From: Ptiloglossa arizonensis
Lineage: Eukaryota; Arthropoda; Insecta; Hymenoptera; Colletidae
Reading direction: 5' to 3'
Length of the DNA: 64,000 bases
Assembly: GCF_051014685.1 (NCBI RefSeq)
Contig: NC_135054.1
Span: forward strand, 5,956,001 to 6,020,000
Part shown: positions 38,101 to 48,287 of the stretch, one piece after another
Numbering within the stretch: position 1 is the stretch's first letter
How the letters are laid out: each line of letters begins with the position of its first letter
Notes under the pieces: model-generated
What the model saw: the letters and a program-made list of their open reading frames with translations, nothing else
What the model was told of the DNA's origin: nothing
Databases searched by the model: none
Translations under genes and position numbers: made by a program

Positions 38101-39685
38101 CTTACCACCATCAACGAGCTATGGCACACCGAATCTAGGTGGCGGAGGAGGAGGCGGAAGCGGAGGCTACAATGGTGGATCCCCGTCCTCTTCTTACGGT
38201 GCACCTAGCGGTGGCGGCGGTGGTCGTCCGTCTTCTAGCTACGGAGCACCTACCGGTGGCGGTGGCGGTTTTGGCGGAGGTGGCGGAGGATATAACGGAG
38301 GCGGTGGAGGTGGTTCACCATCCTCTAGTTACGGTGCCCCTGGCTTCGGCGGTGGCGGCGGTAACGGCGGCGGCGGTGGTGGATTTGGCGGTGGCGCACC
38401 GTCCGGCAGCTATGGGGCTCCATCCGGTGGAAGACCATCCAGCAGCTATGGAGCACCCTCCAACGGAGGCGGCAGACCCTCGAGTAGTTACGGTGCACCG
38501 TCCGGCGGTGGTGGATTCGGCGGTGGAAGACCTTCCAGCAGTTATGGCGCTCCTTCCAACGGAGGTGGTGGTGGCGGCAGCTATTCCGGCGGATCCCCTT
38601 CGTCGAGCTACGGCGCACCGTCGCGTGGAAACGGGGGTGGAAGGCCATCCTCTTCTTACGGAGCACCGGGCTCCGGCGGTGGGGGCCCGTCCAGTAGCTA
38701 TGGTGCGCCAACCGGTGGCGGTGGCGGATTCGGAAGACCATCTTCGAGTTACGGTACACCTAGCACCGGTGGTGGCAGTTTCGGAGGGTAAAAAATCTAC
38801 GATATTTTTACTTTACTCGAGTAGATTCAGCCAGGGATGGGGAACCTGCGATCCTGGTACATACTTTGACAACTATCGATCTCCTTCGTCTATGAATTAT
38901 TACTACATACATCGATCGATACTCGTTCCACGCACGGAAAGTTGCAAAATTGTATCACACGTTTCTTCGCTCGGCTCGAGTTTCTAGGAAACGATTAATT
39001 TATGTTCAAATAAGCGTCTCGTTAGAATTTTTGGCAAAATTGACCGCGCGCTAAAAGTGCAGCCTTGGAAGGAATCCGTGAAGCGACTCGCGACTTTCCG
39101 GTATCGAAAGGTTCCTCACTCCTTGCTTATACTACGTTCAAATTGGAACGAGCACAGTGTACTCGGTGTACTTATTCGAACATTTGTATCGTTGAAGAAC
39201 AAAAGCGTCGTATAACCGATCCTTTGTTCAAAAAGTTTTTCTTTTTCTTCTTCTTCTTCTTCTTCTTCTTCTTCTCTGTTAAAAATCCTTTCGAGAATGT
39301 ACGATACTACTCGGTGACAACGAATTCATATCGTTCGTCACAACCCCGTTTCAGCTCTGGCGGATATTCCGGAGGCGGAGGTGGTTACTCTGGAGGAAAC
39401 GGAGGTGGTGGTTACTCCGGAGGAAACGGTGGTGGCTACTCTGGAGGCGGCGGTGGCGGCTACTCCGGTGGAAACGGAGGTGGCTACTCTGGAGGAAACG
39501 GTGGTGGCTACTCTGGAGGAGGTGGTAACGGTGGCTACTCTGGAGGAGGCGGAGGTGGAGGTGGCTACTCTGGAGGAGGCGGAGGTGGTTATTCTGGAGG
39601 AGGCGGTGGTGGTTACTCCGGCGGTGGGGGTGGAAACGGCGGAGGTGGTCAAAGCTATGCTAGCAACGGAGGTTATCAATATTAA
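35090..39685 (+). CDS. Resilin/Muc91C-like glycine-rich secreted protein
   Basis: Three exons (35,090-35,171; 38,082-38,787; 39,355-39,685) join in phase to 372 residues, with GT-AG at every junction. The start gives a signal peptide: MRPIKYWA, a hydrophobic core, then IHAE before APVSGSYLPPS. Residues about 28-262 hold twelve PSSSYGAP-type motifs (nine exact, plus PSTSYGTP, PSGSYGAP, PSSSYGTP) separated by Gly-rich linkers. Residues about 263-372 hold eleven YSGG repeats and end QSYASNGGYQY. Such Pro/Gly/Tyr repeats are typical of pro-resilin and of Drosophila Muc91C (CG7709); in resilin the tyrosines form dityrosine cross-links. No chitin-binding RR domain is visible, which favours a Muc91C-like extracellular or cuticle-lining protein over true resilin. 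It converges with the choline transporter gene. Confidence 0.85.
38082..38787 (+). CDS. Resilin-like gene, coding exon 2 (PSSSYGAP block)
   Basis: The acceptor is CCTTTGCAG|CACCAGTC and the donor GGAGG|GTAAAA. The exon encodes APVSGSYLPPSTSYGTPN followed by the PSSSYGAP/Gly-rich repeats. Without splicing, the frame meets a stop at the donor (38,789-38,791), which supports the splice. Repeat units use varied synonymous codons, so the protein repeat appears selected rather than freshly slipped. Confidence 0.88.
39236..39276. repeat. (TTC)n microsatellite in intron 2
   Basis: About a dozen TTC units form a long pyrimidine tract ending about 78 bp upstream of the exon 3 acceptor of the resilin-like gene. 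It could lengthen the polypyrimidine context, but the normal TTTCAG acceptor stands apart from it. Confidence 0.9.
39355..39685 (+). CDS. Resilin-like gene, coding exon 3 (YSGG block)
   Basis: The acceptor is CCCGTTTCAG|CTCTGGCGG; the split codon GG|C gives Gly. The exon encodes eleven YSGG repeats with Gly/Asn linkers, then GGGGQSYASNGGYQY and a TAA stop. The codon pattern is much more uniform than in exon 2 (GGAGGCGG and GGTGGC units), suggesting younger repeat expansion. Intron 2 (38,788-39,354) was read for an RR chitin-binding exon and none was found. Confidence 0.87.
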
Positions 39686-40272
39686 TCGCAACAACTGTCC
39701 ACCCCGCGCGCGGACCTTCGAGCTTGTTTCACCCGTCAGCGAGCATCATCGGACGAAGTTAAGGAACTCGAGTGACTCGGAAACCTCCACGCTGCGATCC
39801 AAACACGATCAAATTATTCGGAAGGCTAAGAACTGTCGATCTGACGGAGGAAAGATGCACGAAGCGGAATCGAAGGTCGCTCGCGCGAATTCGACATCAT
39901 TCCCGAAGCATCCAGAATTCCCGTTAAAAGTTTAACAAAAACGCGGCCGCGTTGGCTGCTGTTCGAAGGAAACTTCAACGCGTGTACCAAGGCAGACGCA
40001 TTCCCGCGAACCGGCAGATGAAGAGGACGCGGAGAAACGTGAAAGAAGGGAGGGGGACGAAGCTATGCTGATTCTTTTTTATTCTACTCGCTCTCAGGAA
40101 GGCGTCTGTCGTTATTAATAATCATCGTCGAATCGGAAGGAAGAAATTTCGTCTGCGGAAACCGCTGAAAGAAAGCGAGGAAAAACGAGGGAAGGGAAGA
40201 GAGACAAAAAAAAGTTCATTCCTCGTTCAGAGCTTGTAACTTATTTATTTTGTAAAAAATGCTTTTTGTACT

Positions 40273-40278
40273 AATAAA
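40273..40278 (+). terminator. PolyA signal of the resilin-like gene
   Basis: AATAAA lies 588 bp after the stop codon at 39,685, at the end of a stretch with no other open frame. This predicts a 3' UTR of about 0.6 kb. Earlier or later sites cannot be excluded without transcript data. Confidence 0.5.
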
Positions 40279-40825
40279 ACCGCTACGCTGAAAAAAACAA
40301 AGAAACATAATCATGGAGATAGAGTTCATTACGACACGACCTACCCTTCGATGCCAGGATAAAGACTATTAGGTAACTATAAAAGTAAATCGATGATGAG
40401 GCTCGATGTAAGGTTAGTTGGGCAACATCGTAGGCAGTCGGTCGATTTATCGATTCACCCGACTCGAATGGCAGCAAGATATAAATAAGTGAAATCTCTC
40501 GCTATTTCTGTTGTAACCTAGCTAAAAACGTGTATAGATACAAGTGACTACTGCGGATACGTCGTCACACCTGTGCCAGAAAATCGTGCGTCCTGACTCG
40601 TTTACCGCCCCTTCTTCAAACATATCTATGTACAGTATGGTCTCGTTATGGATCGTCATTCGTGTTGCGTTGCAAATAGTCTCTTTATCCCCTCCACTGT
40701 TTCCAGAGTTGCCAAGGAAAGTGCGATAGAATGCGAATGACGCGACAGCGGCGAACCATAAAGTTTGCTCGAGTTTTTGGCGACTTTGATAACTAATCTT
40801 ATATTGTAACGATCTTCAAATTTTA

Positions 40826-41080
40826 TTAACCATTCTCTACTGGCATTGAACGAAGACGACGTTCATTTTCTATTCTCAATACTTTCTCCTGTAAGAATAA
40901 ATCCGTGAGTGGATCTCTCATTGCGCGTTGTTCTAAAAACCACGTCTGAAGGCGTCTGGTATTCCAAATCTTCAAAACTGCGTGTCCTTTTTTCAGTTTT
41001 AATTCACGGATTCCTTTAGCTGTATAGCTTCTTAATTTACTTTCCTTACATTGAATGCATCGAACTGTTTCTATACACAT
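40826..41080 (-). pseudogene. Possible Tigger/CENP-B-type transposase fragment
   Basis: An 84-codon frame contains LQTWFLEQRAMRDPLTDLFL, then QEKVLRIENE. This resembles the CENP-B/Tc5-type DNA-binding helix region of pogo/Tigger and jerky proteins (a W-F-Q-R segment, then a P-L/I block and a xEKA-like helix). The upstream half (KESKLRSYTAKGIRELKLKK) is only loosely like the first helix-turn-helix. No DDE region follows. Similarity is by eye; it could be chance or a domesticated fragment. The surrounding 40,279-42,400 has no other recognisable feature. Confidence 0.35.
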
Positions 41081-42403
41081 TTGACACTGTTCTATTAAAT
41101 TGGGGATAGATCCTCCCGCTTATTAAAAATATCAATCTTCTATCGTTAATGAGGTTCTTTTCCAGCCCGTGACAATTTAACAATAATTTAACTATAACAA
41201 TACACTCAATTGCGATAGTACATTGTAATAGTACAATTTATTCAATCTTTTTAAATTTAAATAACCTGTTCTTAAAAAGAAACGATATTTATTTTCTTCT
41301 ATCCTATACAATCAAAGCCGTTGAAACTCAAGTAACTCTTTATAGTTTGCCGCCGTCATGTGCCATCTCGCTCGTTAGGAAAAGAACAGAAAAATTACAA
41401 AATAGAGGACTGTTTCATTGTAAGTCATGCCTGTTCCCCAAACGGACTTATAATAAGGCAATATTGTGTATGCTCGGGGTCGGTAATGTAACGTATTTCT
41501 AGGGAATAATTGTTGGGCTCGTTTTTCTCGGAAAGCAGGAACGTAATCGTTCCAGAAAATCAACGATCGAAGCTCTGACCGATCGCTAAAATGAAAATTT
41601 CTGGTCATACGCGCGATTACTATAACGACTCTGGTTTTCGAACGATATCGACAAACATCCATCCCCGCTTCGATCGTCGAGAGAGTCGCTGAAATAACAG
41701 ACCGTCGAGGCTTGGTTTCCTTTTTTGTACGCTGTTTATTTTTAACATTTACAATCAATATCGCGTTCAGTTTCTCAATTATACACGTATAGTATGTCGT
41801 GTAATACAGTACCGGTAACGCTTTCGTAATACATATACATGGATATACTCTTACGGGGTACATCGGGCATTTTCTTTGTCTTTACACATAATAATACTCT
41901 ACGATAGGTAGACGTCCCGGGCTTGCGAGATAGGACGAAGGTTACAACAACAGTAGGTACACGCGATTTTAAAGCAGGCGAGTGGTCGAAGAACAATCAG
42001 GTTCCTGTAACACTGGAATTTATTAGGGAGTTCGCGATTAACCAACCAACCTTTTGCGTTCGGCGTTCAGGCAGCCCATCATTCGTACACGTTTCTCGTT
42101 TTTTCGCTCATAATACGGACGCGAGTCTCGTATCTTTCCTCCGGCCAAATCGCTGACAAATCGGACAATAGACTCGAGCGAGAAGAATTAGAAGAACACC
42201 CGTTGTTCACGAAAAATAAAACGAGTCCCTCTAATTCGACCGAGTTACGAACCCATCGATCGCTTTTGCGAGAGGATAAACGCATATATGTATATATGTA
42301 TAGGATGTATATACACATTATTTTTCGTATTTTCATTTTTTTGTTTCATTCGTAATTATGCTCCCTTCCTGTTTACTTCTTTATCTTATACTCTAATATA
42401 CCT

Positions 42404-42620
42404 AACATATATATACGTGTGTGTGTGTCTGTGTGTGTGCGCGCATGTATGCATGTACATATATATACATACATACCTACATACGTACATACGCACGTAC
42501 ACACATACATACATACATACGTACATACGTACGTACACACATACATACATACATACATACATACGTACGTACGTACGTACGTACATACTTACCTATATAC
42601 ATACATACGTATATACATGC

Positions 42621-42680
<60 letters not shown>
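42404..42680. repeat. Compound microsatellite (TG)n-(ACAT/ACGT)n-(AT)n
   Basis: About 280 bp of alternating purine-pyrimidine: a TG run, then ACAT and ACGT tetramers, then a long AT run ending in TGTGTGTG. Open frames on both strands (YIHTYIHT or VCMYVC patterns) are artefacts of the four-base period. Such tracts can adopt Z-DNA or cruciform structure and are highly polymorphic. Confidence 0.95.
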
Positions 42681-43205
42681 AACACGCATCATGATATGTA
42701 TAGGTTTCTCGTTTTGTAATCGTTGATTACGATGCAACGTTACTTGATATGTTAGTGACCATGGTCATTTTATTGTTAACATTTATGCCGCTACAATGTG
42801 TCAGGTTTGTACTGTACCGACGCATCTACAAAACAGCATCCATCTACGTATTACGAGTTTCTTATTCCCCTTTGTGCAGTGTACGGACACTACTTTTAAC
42901 GAAATTTAATTGGTCGAACAAACCGGTAATGGATTTTGGAGTCCGTGTTAACCCGTCGAGGAAGATCTTCTCTTTCGTGTCGCTCGACGATTAGTCAAAT
43001 CAATTTCGGGGTTCAAAGCATACTCTTGGCTTGCGATCGTTATCGGTAAAAATGTAAAAAAGTTCTATGAAATATCAACGGTAACAACTTTGAAGACCGA
43101 TATTCCCTCTTACGAAAATATCGTTTAAAAGAATATTTTCGAATTGATTATATCGACCTCGTAATTCTATGGAATTACGGTTATTTATACAAAATACGGT
43201 TATTT

Positions 43206-43763
43206 GTACGTAGCCACTGAAAGACTGAAGGGTTTGCAAAAGTTATAATTTGTTCATTTTCAATTTTTTTTATTTTCTTATTTTATACGTTATAGAGTAT
43301 TCCTTGGAGATCAAAATGGCTACGTATGCCCAACAACAAGTAAAGTTCACCGAGTCTTTCTACTCCAGTGAAAGATGAATTATTGAAACTCGGAGAAAAT
43401 ATTTGTTCGGTGTCCGTGTTCACCTGGTTTAACTGCACCAGACATTTTTTCGTGGGATTTCTTGAAAGAACGGGATTACGTACATAAACCTCGAACAATT
43501 CAAAAACTTAAGAAAAACATTCGAGCCGAAATCTGACGTTTACGTTCTGAAACCTTGAGTACGGTCATGGAAAATGCTGTGGAAAGAGCCTGTATTTGTG
43601 AGCGAGAAGATGGTGGTCACTCGAGGGATGTTACTTTCCCCAGACAATATTAAAAAAAAGTCCATTAATTACATTTCCAAACAGAATAATAGAAACTTAA
43701 AGAAACACGTGTCTCTAAAGTTATTTTTGCTTCGTTACATCCGGTCTTTCAGTGGCCACCCTG
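43206..43763 (+). mobile_element. Deleted DUF4817-type Tc1/mariner element
   Basis: The left end reads TAGCCACTGAAAGACT and the right end, on the opposite strand, CAGGGTGGCCACTGAAAGAC. These are inverted repeats of about 20 bp, with TA after the right end. Inside, an ATG at 43,316 starts MATYAQQQVKF, like the N-terminus of DUF4817-carrying transposases. A second frame from about 43,408 gives the family's C-terminus: GLTAPDIFSWDFLKERDYV, KPRTIQKLKKNIRAEI, one stop, SETLSTVMENAVERACIC and GGHSRDVTF. The middle, with most of the DDE domain, is deleted, and the two parts are out of frame. It is non-autonomous and dead. Confidence 0.65.
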
Positions 43764-44168
43764 TATATGTATTTTCGATTATTCGATGACGTATCGTGCT
43801 CGATGATATCTCTCATCGAGCAACGAGCTTCGAGCCGATCAAATACAACGAACCCGGAATCTTTAATTTCACTATCTCTTGCCTGACTAATTGTTCCTTC
43901 AATCTTCGTAACGTGCAATTTCGGTCGCTGACAAAGAAACATTTTACGGTCGTCTAATTCAGTTTCTCGTCGTAAAAGGGAGATGGCTGCCCGCGGTTAC
44001 CTGCTGTAAAGTGGCCTTGCTGGAAATGTAATAACAATAATTGTTGTTCCTGTTCGTTGTCCGCGAGCAACACGCTTCGACCAGCCGTCTTGTTGGAGGT
44101 TTAATACCCGAGTGAAAGTCTTCTATCCGTTGAAAACAGCCAAATGAAAATACATGGAAGATGCGCTT

Positions 44169-44202
44169 GTGTGTACGTGTGTGTGTGTGTGTGTGTGTGT
44201 GT
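44169..44202. repeat. (GT)n microsatellite
   Basis: About 16 GT units with one AC interruption near the start. The minus-strand HTHTHT frame is an artefact of this run. Confidence 0.95.
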
Positions 44203-45124
44203 ACTGCACCGTGATGCGCTGGGAACATTCTCTCCTCTCTGTCAACCGTCTAGACATAATTTCACCTTCGTCGTCGCGCGAAGCACCCCGCTTAACAAGC
44301 GACACGTCCCGTATGCTGTTGCGCGCGCTAAAAAGCTACTTCCGACCGGAAACGTCCTCCGTCGTCGCTTTCTTCGTCTATTGCGTCGCGAGAAAGAAGA
44401 TCATTCCAAATTGGCAGGTTGAACGAATTGACCTCTCCATTATTGAACTTTCGTGGAAAACGATGGCGTTTCGTTTCGCGGCCGAATATCTTATTATCGT
44501 TCTTCGGAGAGAGGAACGGGACACGATAACGATAAATTCAACCGAAACCATGGGGGGTCGCTTTCGTTCGGTGCAACGTTCGATTCGATTCGTACACGGA
44601 AAGATCGAAGGATTGTAGAAATCTAGCAACGAACCGAGCTTCCAACGTGCATTCGCTAACGAAAAAATAAAGGTCCATTTATACACAACTGTAGAATCTT
44701 TTACTACAATTTTATATCGAACGGTTAGCACATAACCCGTACCGTATCCGTCATTAGACGAGAGTTGGCCATTTTCTCGGTTTCCCGGACTGGCCACGGA
44801 GCAACACGCACCTAGCACGGGTTTGTATAAACGTGTTTGAACGCGCACTTCACAGTTAGTAACAAAAAGCAGTTCAATTGGATCGGTTCATTGATTCAGT
44901 ACGCGACATCGAGTTACGTTGGAAACGAACGATGAGAAACCGATCGAACGTGTTTTTATCCAGCGTGACATTGAAAGAGTATTGTGTCATCCTGAAGTAT
45001 TCGTAAAATTTTCGTTTATGGTCTATCAATTCTTTATAAATATTGAATTCTCCTTTTTTATCGTGCTTTTGCCATAACGGATGTACACTGAACCGTCTTT
45101 TCTTTCGTTGATGTTTTACTTTTT

Positions 45125-45141
45125 TCTTCTTCTTCTTCTTC

Positions 45142-45173
<32 letters not shown>

Positions 45174-45192
45174 CTTCTTCTTCTTCTTCTTC
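45125..45192. repeat. (TTC)n microsatellite
   Basis: More than 20 TTC/CTT units with one CTA interruption. The minus-strand polyglutamate and plus-strand polyleucine frames it creates are not genes. Confidence 0.95.
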
Positions 45193-46498
45193 GTTCGAAC
45201 GTATTGTCATTAGAGCTAAACGTTCAATCGGAAACGGCATTTTGCTACAGGCTCTACACTTTACAACGTGAAATTCTACACTGATTGGCGTGTCGGTACA
45301 TCCCAGACCTCCTCCGATCGTATATAAATTAAAAGGTATTAACATTCGGACACGGCACGGTTGTGTATAAATGGACCTTTACGCTTCGCATGGTAAAATC
45401 TGCAACTTTCGGTATCTCGAGATACCGCGCGAGTATCCCATGAATAAATATTAACGAAAACGGTAGGAGGAGGTGGAGGAGGCGTAGTTTTCTTCGTAGG
45501 TTTCTTCAATTACGTTCTCTGTCGCGTCCTTCGCGGTTTTTCGAACGGAACTTTCGATAGACGATGAAGAATTCGGGCTCGCGGGGAAACACCGTGAAAT
45601 TCGGACGTTGAGCAGGAATTACTCGCTTAACAATCACATACGCGAACGCTGTATTTTCCGTTACCTTTTCGTCGTTTTTTCTTTTTCCATTTTTTTTTTT
45701 TCTTCTTTTTCTTTTTTGGCTATAAACAATGGAATGAGCAACTACGGATGAGCAATAACACTACTACATAGGCATTAACGCGCGATCATCGCGGACAACG
45801 TGATAACTACGTTTAAACAATAGGATAAATCGATTCTCAAAATTAACAATGGTGGCGATAATTCGTATCTGCGATGTTAACAACTACGGTATTAGTCTTC
45901 TCGTGTGTATGTATAATGTGTACATTGTATATGTATAGAGAGATCTGATGTTCCACTTTGGTAACGGTAAAGCATTCGTCTCGTTTTGATACCGATTATA
46001 TCATACACTTTATAATATATAGTATATATACATATGTATATATACCGTATAATAAACACAACGAATCTGTGCCACGGCCGATCCGTCTGAATGATACTCC
46101 ATTGACTCACGCATCGCCTTATGAATGGACTAGCATTCCGCGATACACGTACCATTGACACGCACCTGTGGAACCCAAAGTGTCCGTTGCACTCGATAAC
46201 TGCACACACGTTAAGGAACTTGCTTACGATGGGCATATTTACAACGTCAATTAAAACGGGAAAGTGTTGGTTCTCGCGTGTTTGCGCGCGAATTACCATC
46301 CTCGAAGAAAGTTCAAACGCGTTTACAACTTCTTGTGCGCGAGTTGCAGAAAAATCCCGAACGACTCGACAAACGACTGCGAAGCTAACTTCTAACATCT
46401 AACTTCGTTTATCGTTCGACACCCGGTCAGATCAAGGAAGGGAAGAACAATCGATTCGATCGCGAGTACAAAAGCGTTTTATCATTTTTCTCTCATTG

Positions 46499-46541
46499 TT
46501 TTTTTTTCGTTTTTTTGTTTTTTTTTTTTTTTTTTTTTTTT
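46499..46541. repeat. Poly-T tract
   Basis: About 43 bases, nearly all T, with two G and one C interruption. It might be a retroposon tail read from the minus strand (poly-A), but no element body is recognised next to it. Confidence 0.85.
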
Positions 46542-47531
46542 CGTTTTGCTCGCACCCAACATCGATCTCGTGAACGTACAGGATGCGGGGACACACTGCA
46601 TGGAAGAAGGCTGACAAACGATGACGTGATCCGCCTAATTCGATTTGTTCTAAAATCTTCGTGCGCAACGTTCGCCCGTAAACTCTATTCTGAACGCGGC
46701 TGGCAGCCGCTCGTTCTGTATTAATATCTAATGAACGAGGCATAACAATCGATTCAGCTCCATCGTTCCCTCTGAATCTCTCACGACGCGTTCCGAAACA
46801 CTCGGTGGCAACGGGGACGGATCGGTCGGTGCATCGAGACGTTGGTTCTCTCAAGCGGCTCGATAAACTCTAAATATATCGTATAGTTATGTATAATTAT
46901 ACATGTACGCGCACATATATAATTATATATGAATATCATTTTACTAGGCCTAATTGGCGGTACAGGCAGGAACGGCCTCGCCCAACGGTCCGGGAAGCTT
47001 CGATTTTTCATAATGCACTCTCGCACTCTCGGTTCGGTGCCGCGTTGTGTTCGTTCGAGCTTGTTGGTTTCGGCGTCATTGAAAGTTGACGAACGAAAAA
47101 CACGGATCGGAACACGACACGGATCTGAACGCGTGCTCGCCTCGGAGCTTCGGGGACGCTGAGCGAGGAGGAAAAATTGAAATAACATCGAAAGAAATGA
47201 TAAAAACGAAGCAGAATGTTTCAAACGTAACGTAAAAGATGTAAAAGAAAAGTTAATTTTAAGAAAGACCGTGCAAGCGACAAGAACCGTATCATCGCAA
47301 GGCTGTATCGATAGGACGCGACACCTTGGAATGGTTCTTGTCGTTTGTTGTATAGTGTGAACTTTGTACACCGATAGGTTGACGACACCTATCTAGAAAA
47401 AATATCCTTCCGGTCCATAGTGATTTCTAAACGGGGAGAAAGTGAGAGGTACGTTGGAGAGAAATAGAGTAAAAAATAAACGATCGAACGAAATGGTAAA
47501 CGACAACGAAACACGGACCTACACCGCCGCG

Positions 47532-47537
47532 TTTATT
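47532..47537 (-). terminator. ChT: Candidate polyA signal of ChT
   Basis: On the minus strand AATAAA lies 34 nt after the stop codon (47,573-47,571). It would give a very short 3' UTR, so a more distal site further left is also likely. Confidence 0.4.
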
Positions 47538-47570
47538 GTTGGTCACAGCATCCGATTACGGAACCAGGAA

Positions 47571-48287
47571 TTAGAACGCGGTGCTGGATTGTGACTGTCG
47601 TGGCACGTTCGGTCCATGGGGCACCAGCTGTACACCGGCTCCACCTCCGCCGCCTCCACCGACGACACCTTCCGGAGCCCCGGTAACCTTGTATCCCGGA
47701 TCCATATCGTAGTCCGGCTCGAGTGCAGGATTGACTCGTCCGTTCGATTCGTCCTTGCTACCGTATAGCCTACCGGCACCGGCAGCCAGGACAGCCATTT
47801 GTTCACCTTCTGCCGGGTCTGGCCCGACCCTTTCGACGTCTTCCGGTATATTAACGACACACTTGAAGATATCGTAGCCAGGTGCCAATCTACCGGTGAG
47901 GAAGGCAACTTGCGTACCATACGACACGCATATCAATGTTACCAACGACATCAACATCGCCATGGTTCTGAAGGGAAACGCCTGGGTGTTTGTTTCCTCG
48001 TCGTATCCCGGATAGTGGATCAACGCGGGTAGACCCATCAACGGTTCACCGCCGCTGATCCTCACCAGGAAAGCTATTATGTAAGCGGACAGACTGCCGT
48101 AAGTGTTGCAGTATTCTTTGAAGTGGACCACCATCAATAGCTGTGGGAAGAGGATCACGTAGACCAGGTCCGAGCACATGGACCAAAGCCCGTAGATCGA
48201 AGGTATCGTCAACGCCATCACCGTGCTCAATACGCCGACTACGCCTATTCCCACTCTCATCACCCAGATGATCTCCATTTCCGACGC
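47571..48287 (-). CDS. ChT: ChT last coding exon
   Basis: Codons 360-597 and stop. Acceptor CCTTGAACAG|GCGTCGGA. It encodes [18 protein letters not shown], the last transmembrane segments ([19 protein letters not shown]), a [12 protein letters not shown] segment and the cytosolic tail. The tail includes [18 protein letters not shown], a Gly run matched by a GCC/ACC-rich stretch of DNA, and ends SQSSTAF. Confidence 0.95.
   Translation of the reverse strand, partial: ASEMEIIWVMRVGIGVVGVLSTVMALTIPSIYGLWSMCSDLVYVILFPQLLMVVHFKEYCNTYGSLSAYIIAFLVRISGGEPLMGLPALIHYPGYDEETNTQAFPFRTMAMLMSLVTLICVSYGTQVAFLTGRLAPGYDIFKCVVNIPEDVERVGPDPAEGEQMAVLAAGAGRLYGSKDESNGRVNPALEPDYDMDPGYKVTGAPEGVVGGGGGGGAGVQLVPHGPNVPRQSQSSTAF

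Larger units (their letters stand above)
43764..47531. other. Intergenic DNA between convergent genes
   Basis: This stretch lies between the resilin-like 3' end side and the ChT polyA signal. It holds three microsatellites (GT at 44,169; TTC at 45,125; poly-T at 46,499) and GC-moderate DNA with many overlapping frames (for example 44,154-44,618 plus; 44,378-44,848 minus; 46,781-47,371 minus). None has a domain or splice support. Part may be extended ChT 3' UTR, since more distal polyA sites are possible. Confidence 0.45.

Noticed and set aside
38788..39354. A chitin-binding RR exon in intron 2 of the resilin-like gene
   Set aside because: Looked for specifically; no frame contains the RR consensus, and the intron phase already joins exons 2 and 3 cleanly.
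38139..39935. Long frames overlapping the resilin-like exons (282, 184, 144 and 118 codons)
   Set aside because: They are shifted-frame or antisense readings of the Gly-rich repeats; only one frame has a signal peptide, in-phase splice sites and family repeats.
42288..42737. Overlapping open frames on both strands with YIHTYIHT and VCMYVC repeats
   Set aside because: They are read-throughs of four-base-period microsatellite DNA and have no gene context.
45058..45345. Frame with a long polyglutamate run
   Set aside because: It is the translation of a (TTC)n microsatellite; nothing else in it is protein-like.
46781..47371. 196-codon minus-strand frame downstream of ChT
   Set aside because: No domain, a composition of mixed charged and aromatic residues without hydrophobic pattern, and overlap with other frames; probably UTR or intergenic.
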